Shown: positions 9,740-17,188 of the stretch, in pieces
Numbering within the stretch: position 1 is the first letter of the stretch
Layout of the letters: the number at the start of each line of letters is the position of its first letter
Source of the DNA: Cognatiluteimonas lumbrici
GTDB lineage: Bacteria > Pseudomonadota > Gammaproteobacteria > Xanthomonadales > Xanthomonadaceae
Assembly: GCF_006476065.1 (NCBI RefSeq)
Contig: NZ_ML636798.1
Coordinates: forward strand, 1,934,207 to 1,998,206
Direction of reading: 5' to 3'
Length of the DNA stretch: 64,000 bases
Position numbers and translations under genes: made by a program
Notes under the pieces: generated by a model
What the model was told of the DNA's origin: nothing
The model's input: the letters and a program-made list of their open reading frames with translations, nothing else
The model's database searches: none

Positions 9740-10132
9740 TCAGGGCAGGCCGGCTTCGCGGTAGCGGCGCTGGGTGTCCTCGGGCGTCGTCATCGGCGCC
9801 TGCGCGGGCGCGGCCACCTCGCCGGGCTCGCCGGCCGCGGCTTCCGCCGCAGCCTCCGCTTCGCCCGCCGCGGCCTGCGCGCTGCCGCCGGCGAACAACC
9901 CGGCCAGCGCACTGGCCAGTTGCAGCGCGCCGCCGCCGCCGACCTTGCGCAACGGCTCGGCGCTGCCGACCGCAAGCCCGGACGCCAGGCCCGCGAGCAC
10001 GATCCGGCCGGGCGTCCACAGCGCGCGCCAGGAGTCGGAGAACTGGCGCCAGTCCGCGACCGTGCGCCGTTCCTGCGCCTCGAGCGCGGCCTCGGCCTGG
10101 TGCACCTTCTCGATCAAGGCTTCGAAGCCCAT
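9740..10132 (-). CDS. Small YqjK-like membrane-associated protein
   Basis: 130 residues. An N-terminal charged helix (IEKVHQAEAALEAQERRTVA) is followed by a Trp-rich stretch (DWRQFSDSWRALW), a hydrophobic segment (RIVLAGLASGLAVGSA) and an Ala/Glu-rich low-complexity tail. The start was placed at the ATG preceded by AAAGGA. I do not recognise a firm family. Position after DUF883 (YqjD-like) and holin-superfamily III (YqjE-like) genes, and the layout of charged helix plus Trp/Arg-rich membrane segment, make a YqjK-like role plausible (inference from synteny). Confidence 0.72.
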   Translation of the reverse strand: MGFEALIEKVHQAEAALEAQERRTVADWRQFSDSWRALWTPGRIVLAGLASGLAVGSAEPLRKVGGGGALQLASALAGLFAGGSAQAAAGEAEAAAEAAAGEPGEVAAPAQAPMTTPEDTQRRYREAGLP

Positions 10133-10163
10133 GTCCGGATCCTTTGCCGTGTGTTCGCTTGGG

Positions 10164-10691
10164 TCAGGGTGGCGTGACATCGACACCCAGTCCCTTCTTG
10201 ACCGGCTGCTCTTCGGTGGCATCGCGGACCGCCTCGGCGGCGTCCTCGGCCGACACGCCCGAACCGGCGTCCGGCATCAGCCCGGCCAGCTCGCCGACGC
10301 CCAGGCGCGCGAGCTGCCGCCGGCTCGCCTTGAGCCGGGTGTGCTCGAAGTAGCCCATCGCCGTGCGCATGCCCCAGAACGCCACCGCCGCGCTGAGCGC
10401 CCCCGCCAGCAGCAGCGCCAGCGACCAGGGCAGGCCGAGCCCGGCGGCGAGCCAGGTGACGAGCGCCGCCATCAGCAGCAACCAGGCCGAGGCGCCGAAT
10501 GCGATCGCGACCCCGGAGAAGGCCAGCGTGCGCCCGAACGCGCTGCGCGCCAGCGAGACATCGGCGGCGAGCAGGATGCGCAGTGCCTTGCCGGCATCGC
10601 GGCCGGCCGACAGCGTCGCCCGTCCGGTATCGCGCAGTTCGCGCAGCGCCTCCTCGATGCCGGGCGGGTTCTCGTCCCGCGGCTCGCTCAT
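10164..10691 (-). CDS. Phage-holin-superfamily III (YqjE-like) membrane protein
   Basis: 175 residues. A cytoplasmic amphipathic start (IEEALRELRDTGRATL) precedes two closely spaced helices (LAFSGVAIAFGASAWLLLMA and WSLALLLAGALSAAVAFWG). An acidic C-terminal tail ends in VTPP. Despite the family name there is no phage context. In E. coli the homologue YqjE is encoded next to YqjD, exactly as here, and is linked to stress and stationary phase. Its start lies 6 nt after the DUF883 gene stop. Confidence 0.82.
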   Translation of the reverse strand: MSEPRDENPPGIEEALRELRDTGRATLSAGRDAGKALRILLAADVSLARSAFGRTLAFSGVAIAFGASAWLLLMAALVTWLAAGLGLPWSLALLLAGALSAAVAFWGMRTAMGYFEHTRLKASRRQLARLGVGELAGLMPDAGSGVSAEDAAEAVRDATEEQPVKKGLGVDVTPP

Positions 10692-10696
10692 GCCGC

Positions 10697-11059
10697 TTAC
10701 TTGCTGTTGCCGCGGGCCAGCTTGGCGATGATCCAGCCGGCGGCGAAGGCCATGCCGAACGAGGCCAGCGGGCGCTCGCGGATCAGGTCGGCGGCGCTGT
10801 CGACCAGGTCGCGGCCCTTGTCCATCAGTGCGTCCACCTGCTCGCGGCTGGCGGCGCCTGCCTGTTCCAGCGCGGCGATGCCGGCGAGCGCGCCGTCGGC
10901 GAGCTCGGACTTCACCTGCGCCTTGCCCAGGCGCAGCTCCTCGCCGGCGGCGCTGGCGGCGCCCTTGGCTGCCTGCCCTGCCTGGCTGGCGGCCTGCTTG
11001 ACGTGGCTGCCGGCCTCGCCAAGGTTGGTCTTGATGCTGTCGGTCGCGGTCGGGCTCAT
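10697..11059 (-). CDS. DUF883 membrane-anchored protein, YqjD/ElaB family
   Basis: 120 residues. A long Ala-rich amphipathic helix (GEAGSHVKQAASQAGQAAKG and onward) ends in a C-terminal membrane anchor preceded by the family hallmark RERPLASFG and followed by AAGWIIAKLARG. E. coli YqjD and ElaB are tail-anchored inner-membrane proteins that bind ribosomes in stationary phase. The start is fixed by a strong AGGAGA nine nt upstream. It is the first gene of a four- to six-gene minus-strand set running to the aminopeptidase gene. Confidence 0.9.
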   Translation of the reverse strand: MSPTATDSIKTNLGEAGSHVKQAASQAGQAAKGAASAAGEELRLGKAQVKSELADGALAGIAALEQAGAASREQVDALMDKGRDLVDSAADLIRERPLASFGMAFAAGWIIAKLARGNSK

Positions 11060-11131
11060 GCGTGTTCTCCTGGTGGTGAAGCCTGGGTGGTGGTGTCCGC
11101 CCATCGTGCATGGGGCCGCTGCACGGCCATG

Positions 11132-12610
11132 TCAACGCATGATCAGGTTACCGCTCGTGTTGCCCCGCACCACGCGCAGCACGAGCTGGCTCGGCGGCGT
11201 CGAGAAGCCGAGGCGGAAACCGGCGAGGTCGTCGAAGCGGCCGCTGTTGGCGGCGACGATGCGGTCGCCGGGACGCAGGCCGTTGCCGGCGGCGCGGCTG
11301 CCGGCGGCGACCTCCTCGACCACCACCCCGGACAGGCCCGACTGGCGCGCGCCGGCCGGCAGCTCGGAGAAGGTGGCGCCGGCCAGGCGCGGGTCCAGGC
11401 TGGCGCCCGGCAGCGAGCGCGGCTGCTCGCGCAGGGTCGCGGTGAGCTGCAAGGGCTCGCCGTCGCGGCGCAGGTCCAGCGTGACCCGCGCGCCGACCGC
11501 CTGCAGGCCCTCGAAGTTGCGCAGCGCGGCGCCGTCGTCGATGCGCTGGCCGTTGGCGGCGAGGATCACGTCGCCGGCCTCGACACCGGCCGCGGCCGCG
11601 GCGGAGTCGGGATAGACGCGGGTCACCAGCGCGCCGCGCGCGGCGTCGAGGCCGAGTCCCTCGGCCAGGCGCGCGTCCACGTCCTGGGTGTCCACGCCGA
11701 GCGCGCCGCGGTGGACCTCGCCGGTGGCCAGCAGCTGGCGCATGATGTCGCCGGCCAGGTTGGACGGGATCGCGAAGCCGAGGCCGATGTTGCCCGCCAT
11801 CGAACCGCGCGGGTTGAAGCTGGCGGTGTTGATGCCGACGAGCCGGCCGTGCAGGTCCACCAGCGCGCCGCCGGAGTTGCCCGGGTTGATGGAGGCGTCG
11901 GTCTGGATGAAGTTCTGGTAGCCGAGCCCGGCCAGGCCCGTGCGCCCCACCGCCGAGACGATGCCCGAGGTCACCGTCTGGCCGATGCCGAACGGGTTGC
12001 CGACCGCGACCACGAAATCGCCGACCCGCAGCTGCGCGCTGTCGGCCATCGGGATCGCGGTCAGCGGCGCGCCATCCTCGGGTACCGGGATGCGCATCAG
12101 CGCGATGTCGGTGTCCGGATCCGAGCCGATGAACTCCGCGGTGAGCGTGCGCCCGTCGCTGAGCGAGACCGACACTTCGTCGGCGCCCTCGATCACGTGG
12201 TGGTTGGTCAGCACCAGGCCGCGCCGCGCATCCACGATCACGCCCGAGCCGAGCGAACGGTTGATGCGCTCCTGGGTGAGCTCCGGGAACATGCGCCGGA
12301 AGAACGGATCGTTGCCGAACGGACTGACGCGCACGCGCTGCTGGCTGTGCACGCTGACCACCGCCGGCATCACCCGCTCCAGCATCGGCGCCAGCGAGGG
12401 CACCGGCGTGCCGGCCACGGTGGCCGGCAACGCCTCCACCTGCGCCGCCTCCGGCGTCTTCGCCTGGGCGGGGCGCAGGGATTCCTGCAGCGCGGTCGCG
12501 GCAAAGCCGCCGAAGGCCGCGGCGGCGGCCAGCGCGAGCACGAACCCGATGCGGGTCGCGCGGGCACGGGCGGAACGTGAAGCGGACGGGCGAGGGGACA
12601 TCTTCTGCAT
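11132..12610 (-). CDS. degQ: DegP/DegQ family periplasmic serine protease
   Basis: About 492 residues. A basic start and a hydrophobic segment (IGFVLALAAAAAFGGFAATA) form a signal peptide. The trypsin-like domain carries the catalytic triad in TNHHVIEG (His), DTDIALMRI (Asp) and GNSGGALVD (Ser). Two PDZ domains follow (LGVDTQDVDARLAEGLG through the RRDGEPLQL region, then SGLSGVVVEEV to the end). The enzyme degrades or chaperones misfolded envelope proteins. Upstream in-frame TTG (12619) and a downstream ATG (12601) are alternative starts; none has a good ribosome site. DegP and DegQ cannot be separated by sequence alone here. Confidence 0.92.
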   Translation of the reverse strand: MQKMSPRPSASRSARARATRIGFVLALAAAAAFGGFAATALQESLRPAQAKTPEAAQVEALPATVAGTPVPSLAPMLERVMPAVVSVHSQQRVRVSPFGNDPFFRRMFPELTQERINRSLGSGVIVDARRGLVLTNHHVIEGADEVSVSLSDGRTLTAEFIGSDPDTDIALMRIPVPEDGAPLTAIPMADSAQLRVGDFVVAVGNPFGIGQTVTSGIVSAVGRTGLAGLGYQNFIQTDASINPGNSGGALVDLHGRLVGINTASFNPRGSMAGNIGLGFAIPSNLAGDIMRQLLATGEVHRGALGVDTQDVDARLAEGLGLDAARGALVTRVYPDSAAAAAGVEAGDVILAANGQRIDDGAALRNFEGLQAVGARVTLDLRRDGEPLQLTATLREQPRSLPGASLDPRLAGATFSELPAGARQSGLSGVVVEEVAAGSRAAGNGLRPGDRIVAANSGRFDDLAGFRLGFSTPPSQLVLRVVRGNTSGNLIMR

Positions 12611-12702
12611 GGTAGGCAACGATGAATGGCGGCACTGTCAGTGTTCAGTTTCGCGCCGGCCCACGCAATCGTCGCTGAAGTGCGGAAAACGCTTCCGGCC
12701 GG

Positions 12703-12731
12703 TTGACACCCTGCCGGACCGCGGCTAGCTT
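12703..12731 (+). promoter_or_regulatory. Candidate sigma-70 promoter of nrdJa
   Basis: TTGACA (12703-12708), a 17-nt spacer and TAGCTT (12726-12731). Transcription would start near 12738, giving a leader of about 120 nt before the nrdJa ATG. The same TTGAC-17-TAGCTT layout recurs before the Yip1-like gene at 41.06 kb, which supports it as a house-style promoter. Confidence 0.6.
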
Positions 12732-12745
12732 GGAAGCCTGTGTCG

Positions 12746-12794
12746 CCACTACATCTTGGGGTTGGTGACGCAGGGCAGGCCCAAGCCTTAGGGG
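12746..12794. promoter_or_regulatory. Tandem candidate NrdR boxes
   Basis: CCACTACATCTTGGGG (12746-12761) matches the NrdR-box pattern (aCaCTATATcTTGtGt) at most conserved positions. The complement of 12779-12794, CCCCTAAGGCTTGGGC, agrees with it at 11 of 16 positions. The centres are 33 bp apart, close to three helical turns, the usual arrangement for NrdR operators. They sit just downstream of the candidate start point, where bound NrdR would block transcription. NrdR is an ATP/dATP-sensing repressor of ribonucleotide reductase genes. Confidence 0.55.
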
Positions 12795-12861
12795 TGGTGG
12801 CACAGAACACAACAATGACGCGGCGCCAGCCGCGCACGCGTTATACAGGGAGCGGGTACGG

Positions 12862-15039
12862 ATGAGCACGGTGCGACTCGAGGCGGTATCGGGCATGGAC
12901 GACGGCATCGACACGGCAACTGCCCGGGATCGCGAGATTCCGATGCAGCCCGCCTCGGTCGACATCTGGGACAAGAAGTACCGCCTCAAGACCAAGGCCG
13001 GCGAGCCCGTGGACGCCGACATCGACGGCACCTACCAGCGCGTCGCCCGCGCCCTGGCCGAGGCCGAGCCGACCCCGGAGAAGCGCCGGTACTGGAACGA
13101 GCGCTTCGTGTGGGCGCTGCGCCGCGGCGCGATCCCCGCCGGCCGCATCACCTCCAACGCCGGCGCGCTCGAGCACAAGCCCGCCACCAGCACGATCAAC
13201 TGCACCGTGTCCGGCACCATCGAGGACTCGATGGACGGCATCCTGGACAAGGTCCACGAGGCCGGCCTGACCCTGAAGGCCGGCTGCGGCATCGGCTACG
13301 AGTTCTCGACCCTGCGCCCGCGCGGCGCGTTCGTCGCCGGTGCCGGCGCCTACACCTCCGGCCCGATGTCCTTCATGGATATCTACGACAAGATGTGCTT
13401 CACGGTGTCCTCGGCCGGCGGCCGACGCGGCGCGCAGATGGGCACCTTCGACGTGTCGCACCCGGACGTGCGCGACTTCATCCGCGCCAAGCGCGAGGAC
13501 GGGCGCCTGCGCCAGTTCAACCTGTCGCTGCTGATCACCGACGGCTTCATGCAGGCGGTCGAGGACGACGCCGACTGGCCGCTGGTGTTCCCGATCAACA
13601 GCAAGGAAGCCGGCGACATCGACCTCGACAACGCCGACCAGGTGGTCTGGCGCGACTGGCCGACCCACCGCAACTACATCACCCGCGACGACGGCATGGT
13701 CGCCTGCAAGGTCTACGGCAAGGTCCGCGCCCGGCACCTGTGGGACATGATCATGGTCTCGACGTACGACTACGCCGAGCCGGGCTTCATCCTGATCGAC
13801 CGCGTCAACGAGATGAACAACAACTGGTGGTGCGAGACCATCCGCGCCACCAACCCCTGCGGCGAGCAGCCGCTGCCGCCCTACGGCGCCTGCCTGCTGG
13901 GCTCGGTCAACCTGACCAAGTTCGTGCGCCACCCGTTCACCGCCCAGGCCGAGTTCGACTGGGAGGAGTACAAGGAAGTGGTGCGCGTGTTCACGCGCAT
14001 GCTCGACAACGTGGTCGAGGTCAACGGCCTGCCGCTGGAGCAGCAGCGCGCCGAGATCATGCGCAAGCGCCGCCACGGCATGGGCTTCCTCGGCCTCGGC
14101 TCGACCGTGACCATGCTGCGCATGAAGTACGGCTCGAAGGCCTCCTGCGAGTTCACCGAGCGCATCGCCCGCGAGATGGCCGTGGCCGGCTGGGAGATGG
14201 GCCTGGAGCTGGCCCGGGAGAAGGGCCCGGCGCCGATCATGGACGAGACCTTCGAGGTCACCGCCGAGATGCTGCGCAAGCGCCCGGAGATGAAGAAGGA
14301 CGGCTGGAAGGTCGGCCAGCAGATCGCCGGCAAGGTCCTGCACGCGCGCTACAGCCGCTACATGCAGCAGGTGGCCACGGTCGCCCCGGAGCTGGTGGCG
14401 GAGCTGGCCGAGACCGGCGCCCGCTTCACCCACCACAGCTCGATCGCGCCCACCGGCACGATCTCGCTGAGCCTGGCCAACAACGCCTCCAACGGCATCG
14501 AGCCGAGCTTCGCCCACCACTACAGCCGCAACGTGATCCGCGAGGGCAAGAAGTCCAAGGAGAAGGTGGACGTCTGGTCGTACGAGCTGCTGGCCTACCG
14601 CGAGCTGGTCAACCCGAAGGCGATGCCCTTCGCCGAGGACCCCGGCGCGCGCCTGCCGGACTACTTCATCGCCGCCGACGACATCACCCCGAAGGAGCAC
14701 GTGGACGTCCAGGCCGCCGCCCAGAAGTGGGTGGACTCCTCGATCTCGAAGACCGCCAACGTCCCGACCGACTACCCCTACGAGGACTTCAAGGACATCT
14801 ACCGCTACGCCCACCAGCAGGGCCTGAAGGGCTGCACCACGTTCCGCTTCAACCCGGCCGCCTTCCAGGGCGTGCTGGTCAAGGAGCAGGACCTGGCGAA
14901 CACCCTGTACCGGTTCGAGCTGGAGGACGGCAGCGTGGTCGAGGTCAAGGGCAACGAGCAGATCGAGTACGACGGCGAGCTGCACACCGCCGCCAACCTG
15001 TTCGACGCCCTCAAAGAGGGCTATTACGGGAAGTTCTGA
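12862..15039 (+). CDS. nrdJa: Class II (B12-dependent) ribonucleotide reductase, catalytic part
   Basis: 725 residues; reduces ribonucleotides to deoxyribonucleotides using adenosylcobalamin. The thiyl-radical Cys lies in NPCGEQPLPPYG (Cys333). Cys344 in GACLLGSVNL and Cys114 in STINCTVSG fit the redox pair of the family. The protein stops at ALKEGYYGKF and lacks the C-terminal domain with the reductant Cys motif, which is encoded separately downstream, as in the split nrdJa/nrdJb of Pseudomonas. An AGGGAG ribosome site precedes the ATG. Cytosolic. The riboswitch-controlled B12 receptor elsewhere in the window fits the cofactor need. Confidence 0.96.
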   Translation: MSTVRLEAVSGMDDGIDTATARDREIPMQPASVDIWDKKYRLKTKAGEPVDADIDGTYQRVARALAEAEPTPEKRRYWNERFVWALRRGAIPAGRITSNAGALEHKPATSTINCTVSGTIEDSMDGILDKVHEAGLTLKAGCGIGYEFSTLRPRGAFVAGAGAYTSGPMSFMDIYDKMCFTVSSAGGRRGAQMGTFDVSHPDVRDFIRAKREDGRLRQFNLSLLITDGFMQAVEDDADWPLVFPINSKEAGDIDLDNADQVVWRDWPTHRNYITRDDGMVACKVYGKVRARHLWDMIMVSTYDYAEPGFILIDRVNEMNNNWWCETIRATNPCGEQPLPPYGACLLGSVNLTKFVRHPFTAQAEFDWEEYKEVVRVFTRMLDNVVEVNGLPLEQQRAEIMRKRRHGMGFLGLGSTVTMLRMKYGSKASCEFTERIAREMAVAGWEMGLELAREKGPAPIMDETFEVTAEMLRKRPEMKKDGWKVGQQIAGKVLHARYSRYMQQVATVAPELVAELAETGARFTHHSSIAPTGTISLSLANNASNGIEPSFAHHYSRNVIREGKKSKEKVDVWSYELLAYRELVNPKAMPFAEDPGARLPDYFIAADDITPKEHVDVQAAAQKWVDSSISKTANVPTDYPYEDFKDIYRYAHQQGLKGCTTFRFNPAAFQGVLVKEQDLANTLYRFELEDGSVVEVKGNEQIEYDGELHTAANLFDALKEGYYGKF

Positions 15040-15055
15040 GCCGTCAAAAAAATGC

Positions 15056-15083
15056 TTGCAGGGGGCCCGGATCGCGCTACATT
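15056..15083 (+). promoter_or_regulatory. Candidate promoter of the histone H1-like gene
   Basis: TTGCAG (15056-15061), a 16-nt spacer and TACATT (15078-15083), directly after the nrdJa stop. A GC hairpin (GCGGGCGCCCCGCCCGC) follows in the leader. This would let the H1-like gene be expressed apart from nrdJa. Confidence 0.45.
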
Positions 15084-15130
15084 CCGCGATGCGGGCGCCC
15101 CGCCCGCAACAGACCTGACGAGGAAGCACC

Positions 15131-15631
15131 ATGAGCAACGGCAACGGGGTCGCGACGACCCTGACCAGCGCCGCCGACAACGCCGCGGATGCGGTGAAGG
15201 CGATCGGCGCCAAGGTCTCCAAGACGGCCGGCAGTGCGGTGAAGTCGGCGAGCAAGACGGCGAAGAAGGCCACCACCAAGGCGAAGAAGGCGGTCGGTTC
15301 GGTCAAGAAGAAGCTGGCCACCGCGAGCGCCAACGCCAAGAAGGAAGCCAGCGCGCTGAAGGCGAAGAAGACCGGCAAGAAGGCGGCGAAGAAGTCGACC
15401 GCGAAGAAGGCCGGCGCCAAGAAGGCCGGCGCGAAGAAGGCGGCGAAGAAGTCCACCGCCCGCAAGTCGGCCGCGAAGAAGTCGACCGCCCGCAAGGCGA
15501 CGGCCAGGAAGTCGGCAGCCAAGAAGTCGACCGCCCGCAAGTCGGCGGCGAAGAAGTCGGCGGCCCGCAAGGCGCCGGCGCGCAAGGCCACGAAGAAGGC
15601 CGCGCCGAAGAAGGCGGCCCGCAGGAAATAG
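15131..15631 (+). CDS. Histone H1-like Lys/Ala-rich DNA-binding protein
   Basis: 166 residues with almost no hydrophobic core. Residues 1-60 are an Ala/Lys helix ([20 protein letters not shown]). Residues 75-166 are degenerate repeats of the types [10 protein letters not shown] and [10 protein letters not shown] ending in KKAARRK. This composition is that of bacterial H1-like and AlgP-type proteins, which bind DNA through a disordered basic tail and may affect nucleoid compaction. A GAGGAAG ribosome site precedes the ATG. Odd placement: it separates the two parts of the split ribonucleotide reductase. Repeat number is likely to vary between strains (inference). Confidence 0.85.
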   Translation: MSNGNGVATTLTSAADNAADAVKAIGAKVSKTAGSAVKSASKTAKKATTKAKKAVGSVKKKLATASANAKKEASALKAKKTGKKAAKKSTAKKAGAKKAGAKKAAKKSTARKSAAKKSTARKATARKSAAKKSTARKSAAKKSAARKAPARKATKKAAPKKAARRK

Positions 15632-15657
15632 CTGTAGGAGCGGCGCTAGCGCCGCGA
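15632..15657. repeat. REP-like GTAG-headed palindrome
   Basis: CTGTAGGAGCGGCGCTAGCG begins a hairpin element identical in core to those at 1459, 16507 and (inverted) 16778. It abuts the stop codon of the H1-like gene. Confidence 0.85.
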
Positions 15658-15669
15658 CCGGCACCACCG

Positions 15670-15696
15670 CCCCTCCCGGACAAAACCCGGGAGGGG
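15670..15696 (+). terminator. GC hairpin between H1-like gene and nrdJb
   Basis: CCCCTCCCGG (15670-15679) pairs perfectly with CCGGGAGGGG (15687-15696) around an A-rich loop. There is no following T-tract, so it is more likely an attenuator, processing or stability hairpin than a full terminator. It ends 28 nt before nrdJb. Confidence 0.5.
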
Positions 15697-15724
15697 CATC
15701 CAAACGGAACACAGGACCAGCACC

Positions 15725-16501
15725 ATGGCCGTCAGGATCGACAAGAAAATCAAGGGTTACGCCGTCGTGAAGCCGGAGGAGAAGGGCAAGGCCAAGGCCG
15801 ACGCCGTGTCCCGCGCCGAGGCCGAGTCGGAACTGCCCGCCGACAACGTGATCCAGATGCACGAGCGCATCGAGCGCCCGGAGGTCCTGGTCGGCAGCAC
15901 CTACAAGATCAAGTCGCCGCTGGTGGAGCACGCCATGTACGTGACCATCAACGACATCGTGCTCAACGCCGGCAGCGAGCACGAGCAGCGCCGCCCGTTC
16001 GAGATCTTCATCAACTCCAAGTCCATGGAGCACTTCCAGTGGATCGTCGCGCTCACCCGGATCATGTCCGCGGTGTTCCGCAAGGGCGGCGACGTCACCT
16101 TCCTGGTGGAGGAGATGAAGGCGGTGTTCGACCCCAAGGGCGGCTACTTCAAGGCGGGCGGCGTGTACATGCCCTCGCTGGTGGCCGAGCTCGGCAGCAT
16201 CGTCGAGGAGCACCTCAAGTCCATCGGCATGATCCACGACCCCGAGATGAGCGAGGAGCGCCGCGCGCTGATCGCCGAGAAGCGCGCCGCCTTCGAGGCC
16301 CGCTCAAAAAAAAACGCTGAAGTGAGCCCCGCGCCCGCCGCGGGCGACGACGAACGCGACAGCGAGAGTGTCTCGGTCACCGGCGACGGCGCCAGCTTCC
16401 CGCCCTCCGCCACCATGTGCCACAAATGCAGCACCAAGGCCGTGGTGATCATGGACGGCTGCGCGACCTGCCTGAATTGCGGCTATTCCAAGTGCGGGTA
16501 G
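15725..16501 (+). CDS. nrdJb: Class II ribonucleotide reductase C-terminal subunit
   Basis: 258 residues. The start RIDKKIKGYAVVKPEE resembles the region that follows the catalytic core in undivided NrdJ. The centre (VEHAMYVTINDIVLN to MKAVFDPKGGYF) is the TSCPD-like domain. The end, CHKCSTKAV, CATCLNCGYSKCG, is the Cys-rich tail that passes electrons to the active site of NrdJ enzymes. The protein must work with the nrdJa product. A run of eight A (about 16307-16314) precedes the acidic linker and is a slippage-prone spot. An AGGA site precedes the ATG. Confidence 0.9.
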   Translation: MAVRIDKKIKGYAVVKPEEKGKAKADAVSRAEAESELPADNVIQMHERIERPEVLVGSTYKIKSPLVEHAMYVTINDIVLNAGSEHEQRRPFEIFINSKSMEHFQWIVALTRIMSAVFRKGGDVTFLVEEMKAVFDPKGGYFKAGGVYMPSLVAELGSIVEEHLKSIGMIHDPEMSEERRALIAEKRAAFEARSKKNAEVSPAPAAGDDERDSESVSVTGDGASFPPSATMCHKCSTKAVVIMDGCATCLNCGYSKCG

Positions 16502-16506
16502 GATGC

Positions 16507-16532
16507 CTGTAGGAGCGGCGCTAGCGCCGCGA
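16507..16532. repeat. REP-like palindrome, forward copy upstream of dodecin
   Basis: Same core as the copy at 15632 (GTAGGAGCGGCGCTAGCGCC). It lies between nrdJb and the dodecin gene. Together with the inverted copy at 16778 it brackets the dodecin gene. Confidence 0.85.
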
Positions 16533-16566
16533 CCCGTCCGCTGTCACACGACGAAGGAGGCGCACC

Positions 16567-16773
16567 ATGAGCAACCACGTCTACAAGTCCCTGGAACTGA
16601 CCGGCTCGTCGAAGACGGGCAGTGACGACGCCATCCGGGTCGCGATCGAGAAGGCCTCGGAGAGCGTGCGCGACATCCGCTGGTTCCAGGTGCTGGAGAC
16701 CCGCGGGCACGTCGAGGGCGGGAAGATCGCGCACTGGCAGGTGACCATCAAGGTCGGGTTCGCGGTCGACTGA
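16567..16773 (+). CDS. Dodecin family flavin-binding protein
   Basis: 68 residues, the usual length. The pattern VYKSLELTGSSKTGSDDAIR, then the Trp of IRWFQVLETRGHVEGGKI and the closing strand HWQVTIKVGF, is that of dodecins. These form hollow dodecamers that store or buffer riboflavin, FMN or FAD; the central Trp stacks on the flavin. A strong AAGGAGG sits 6 nt before the ATG. The gene stands alone between two inverted REP-like hairpins, so its mRNA should have structured ends. Confidence 0.93.
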   Translation: MSNHVYKSLELTGSSKTGSDDAIRVAIEKASESVRDIRWFQVLETRGHVEGGKIAHWQVTIKVGFAVD

Positions 16774-16777
16774 CCGG

Positions 16778-16804
16778 GTCGCGGCGCTAGCGCCGCTCCT
16801 ACAG
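16778..16804. repeat. REP-like palindrome, inverted copy downstream of dodecin
   Basis: GTCGCGGCGCTAGCGCCGCT followed by CCTACAG, the reverse complement of the 16507 copy. It fills the gap between the convergent dodecin and GtrA-like genes and touches the GtrA-like stop codon. Confidence 0.85.
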
Positions 16805-17188
16805 TCACTTGCGGTAGACCCAGTGGCGGGAGAGCAGGAAGCCGACGACGCCGAGGCACAGCTCGACGCCCGGTTTGGCCAGCCACGCCCACTTCAGGCC
16901 CAGGTAGTCGTCGATGACGCCGACCGACCAGGTGCTGACGATGGTGGTGCCGATCCACATGGCGACGAAGCGTGCTAGCTGGGTGCGGCCGATCGCGGTG
17001 TCGTCGCCGGCGAAGGTCAGCTTGCCGTTGAGCCAGTAGCCGAGCAGGGCGCCGGCGACGCGGCCGCAGATGTTGGCCGGCTCCACGCGCATGCCGTAGT
17101 GGCTGAGCAGCACCATCACGCCCCAGTCCACCAGCCACTGGATGCCGCCGATGAGCAGGTAGTGGCGGGCGTGGCGGCCGAGGCTCAA
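16805..17188 (-). CDS. GtrA family small membrane protein
   Basis: 127 residues from a TTG start that overlaps the stop of the glycosyltransferase gene. Four membrane helices are visible, including YLLIGGIQWLVDWGVMVLLS and MWIGTTIVSTWSVGVIDDYL. The last helix ends in LLSRHWVYRK, and the NGKLTF region lies between helices; both are typical of GtrA. GtrA-like proteins are thought to flip polyprenyl-linked sugars for cell-surface glycosylation. Coupling to a membrane glycosyltransferase gene supports that role. The non-ATG start rests on the overlap and on the lack of a better candidate. Confidence 0.85.
   Translation of the reverse strand: MSLGRHARHYLLIGGIQWLVDWGVMVLLSHYGMRVEPANICGRVAGALLGYWLNGKLTFAGDDTAIGRTQLARFVAMWIGTTIVSTWSVGVIDDYLGLKWAWLAKPGVELCLGVVGFLLSRHWVYRK

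Noticed and set aside
10164-10691. Holin-family gene as sign of a prophage
   Set aside because: No other phage genes, integrase or att-like repeats nearby; the YqjD/YqjE gene order explains it as a host gene.
12735-12861. nrdJa leader as a second cobalamin riboswitch
   Set aside because: No B12 box or core sequences could be found; the dyads fit NrdR boxes better.
12841-15591. Long minus-strand frame with ADLRAVDF-like pentapeptide repeats
   Set aside because: It is the exact antisense of nrdJa and of the Lys/Ala repeats of the H1-like gene; the pentapeptide look comes from reading AAGAAG-type codons backwards.
15370-15631. Repeated units in the H1-like gene as a possible CRISPR or satellite array
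   Set aside because: Repeats are in phase with codons, degenerate and without spacers; they encode Lys/Ala protein repeats.
16307-16314. Run of A residues in nrdJb as a frameshift
   Set aside because: The frame continues through to the conserved Cys motif CNCGYSKCG-type tail, so the reading is intact; slippage is possible but not needed.
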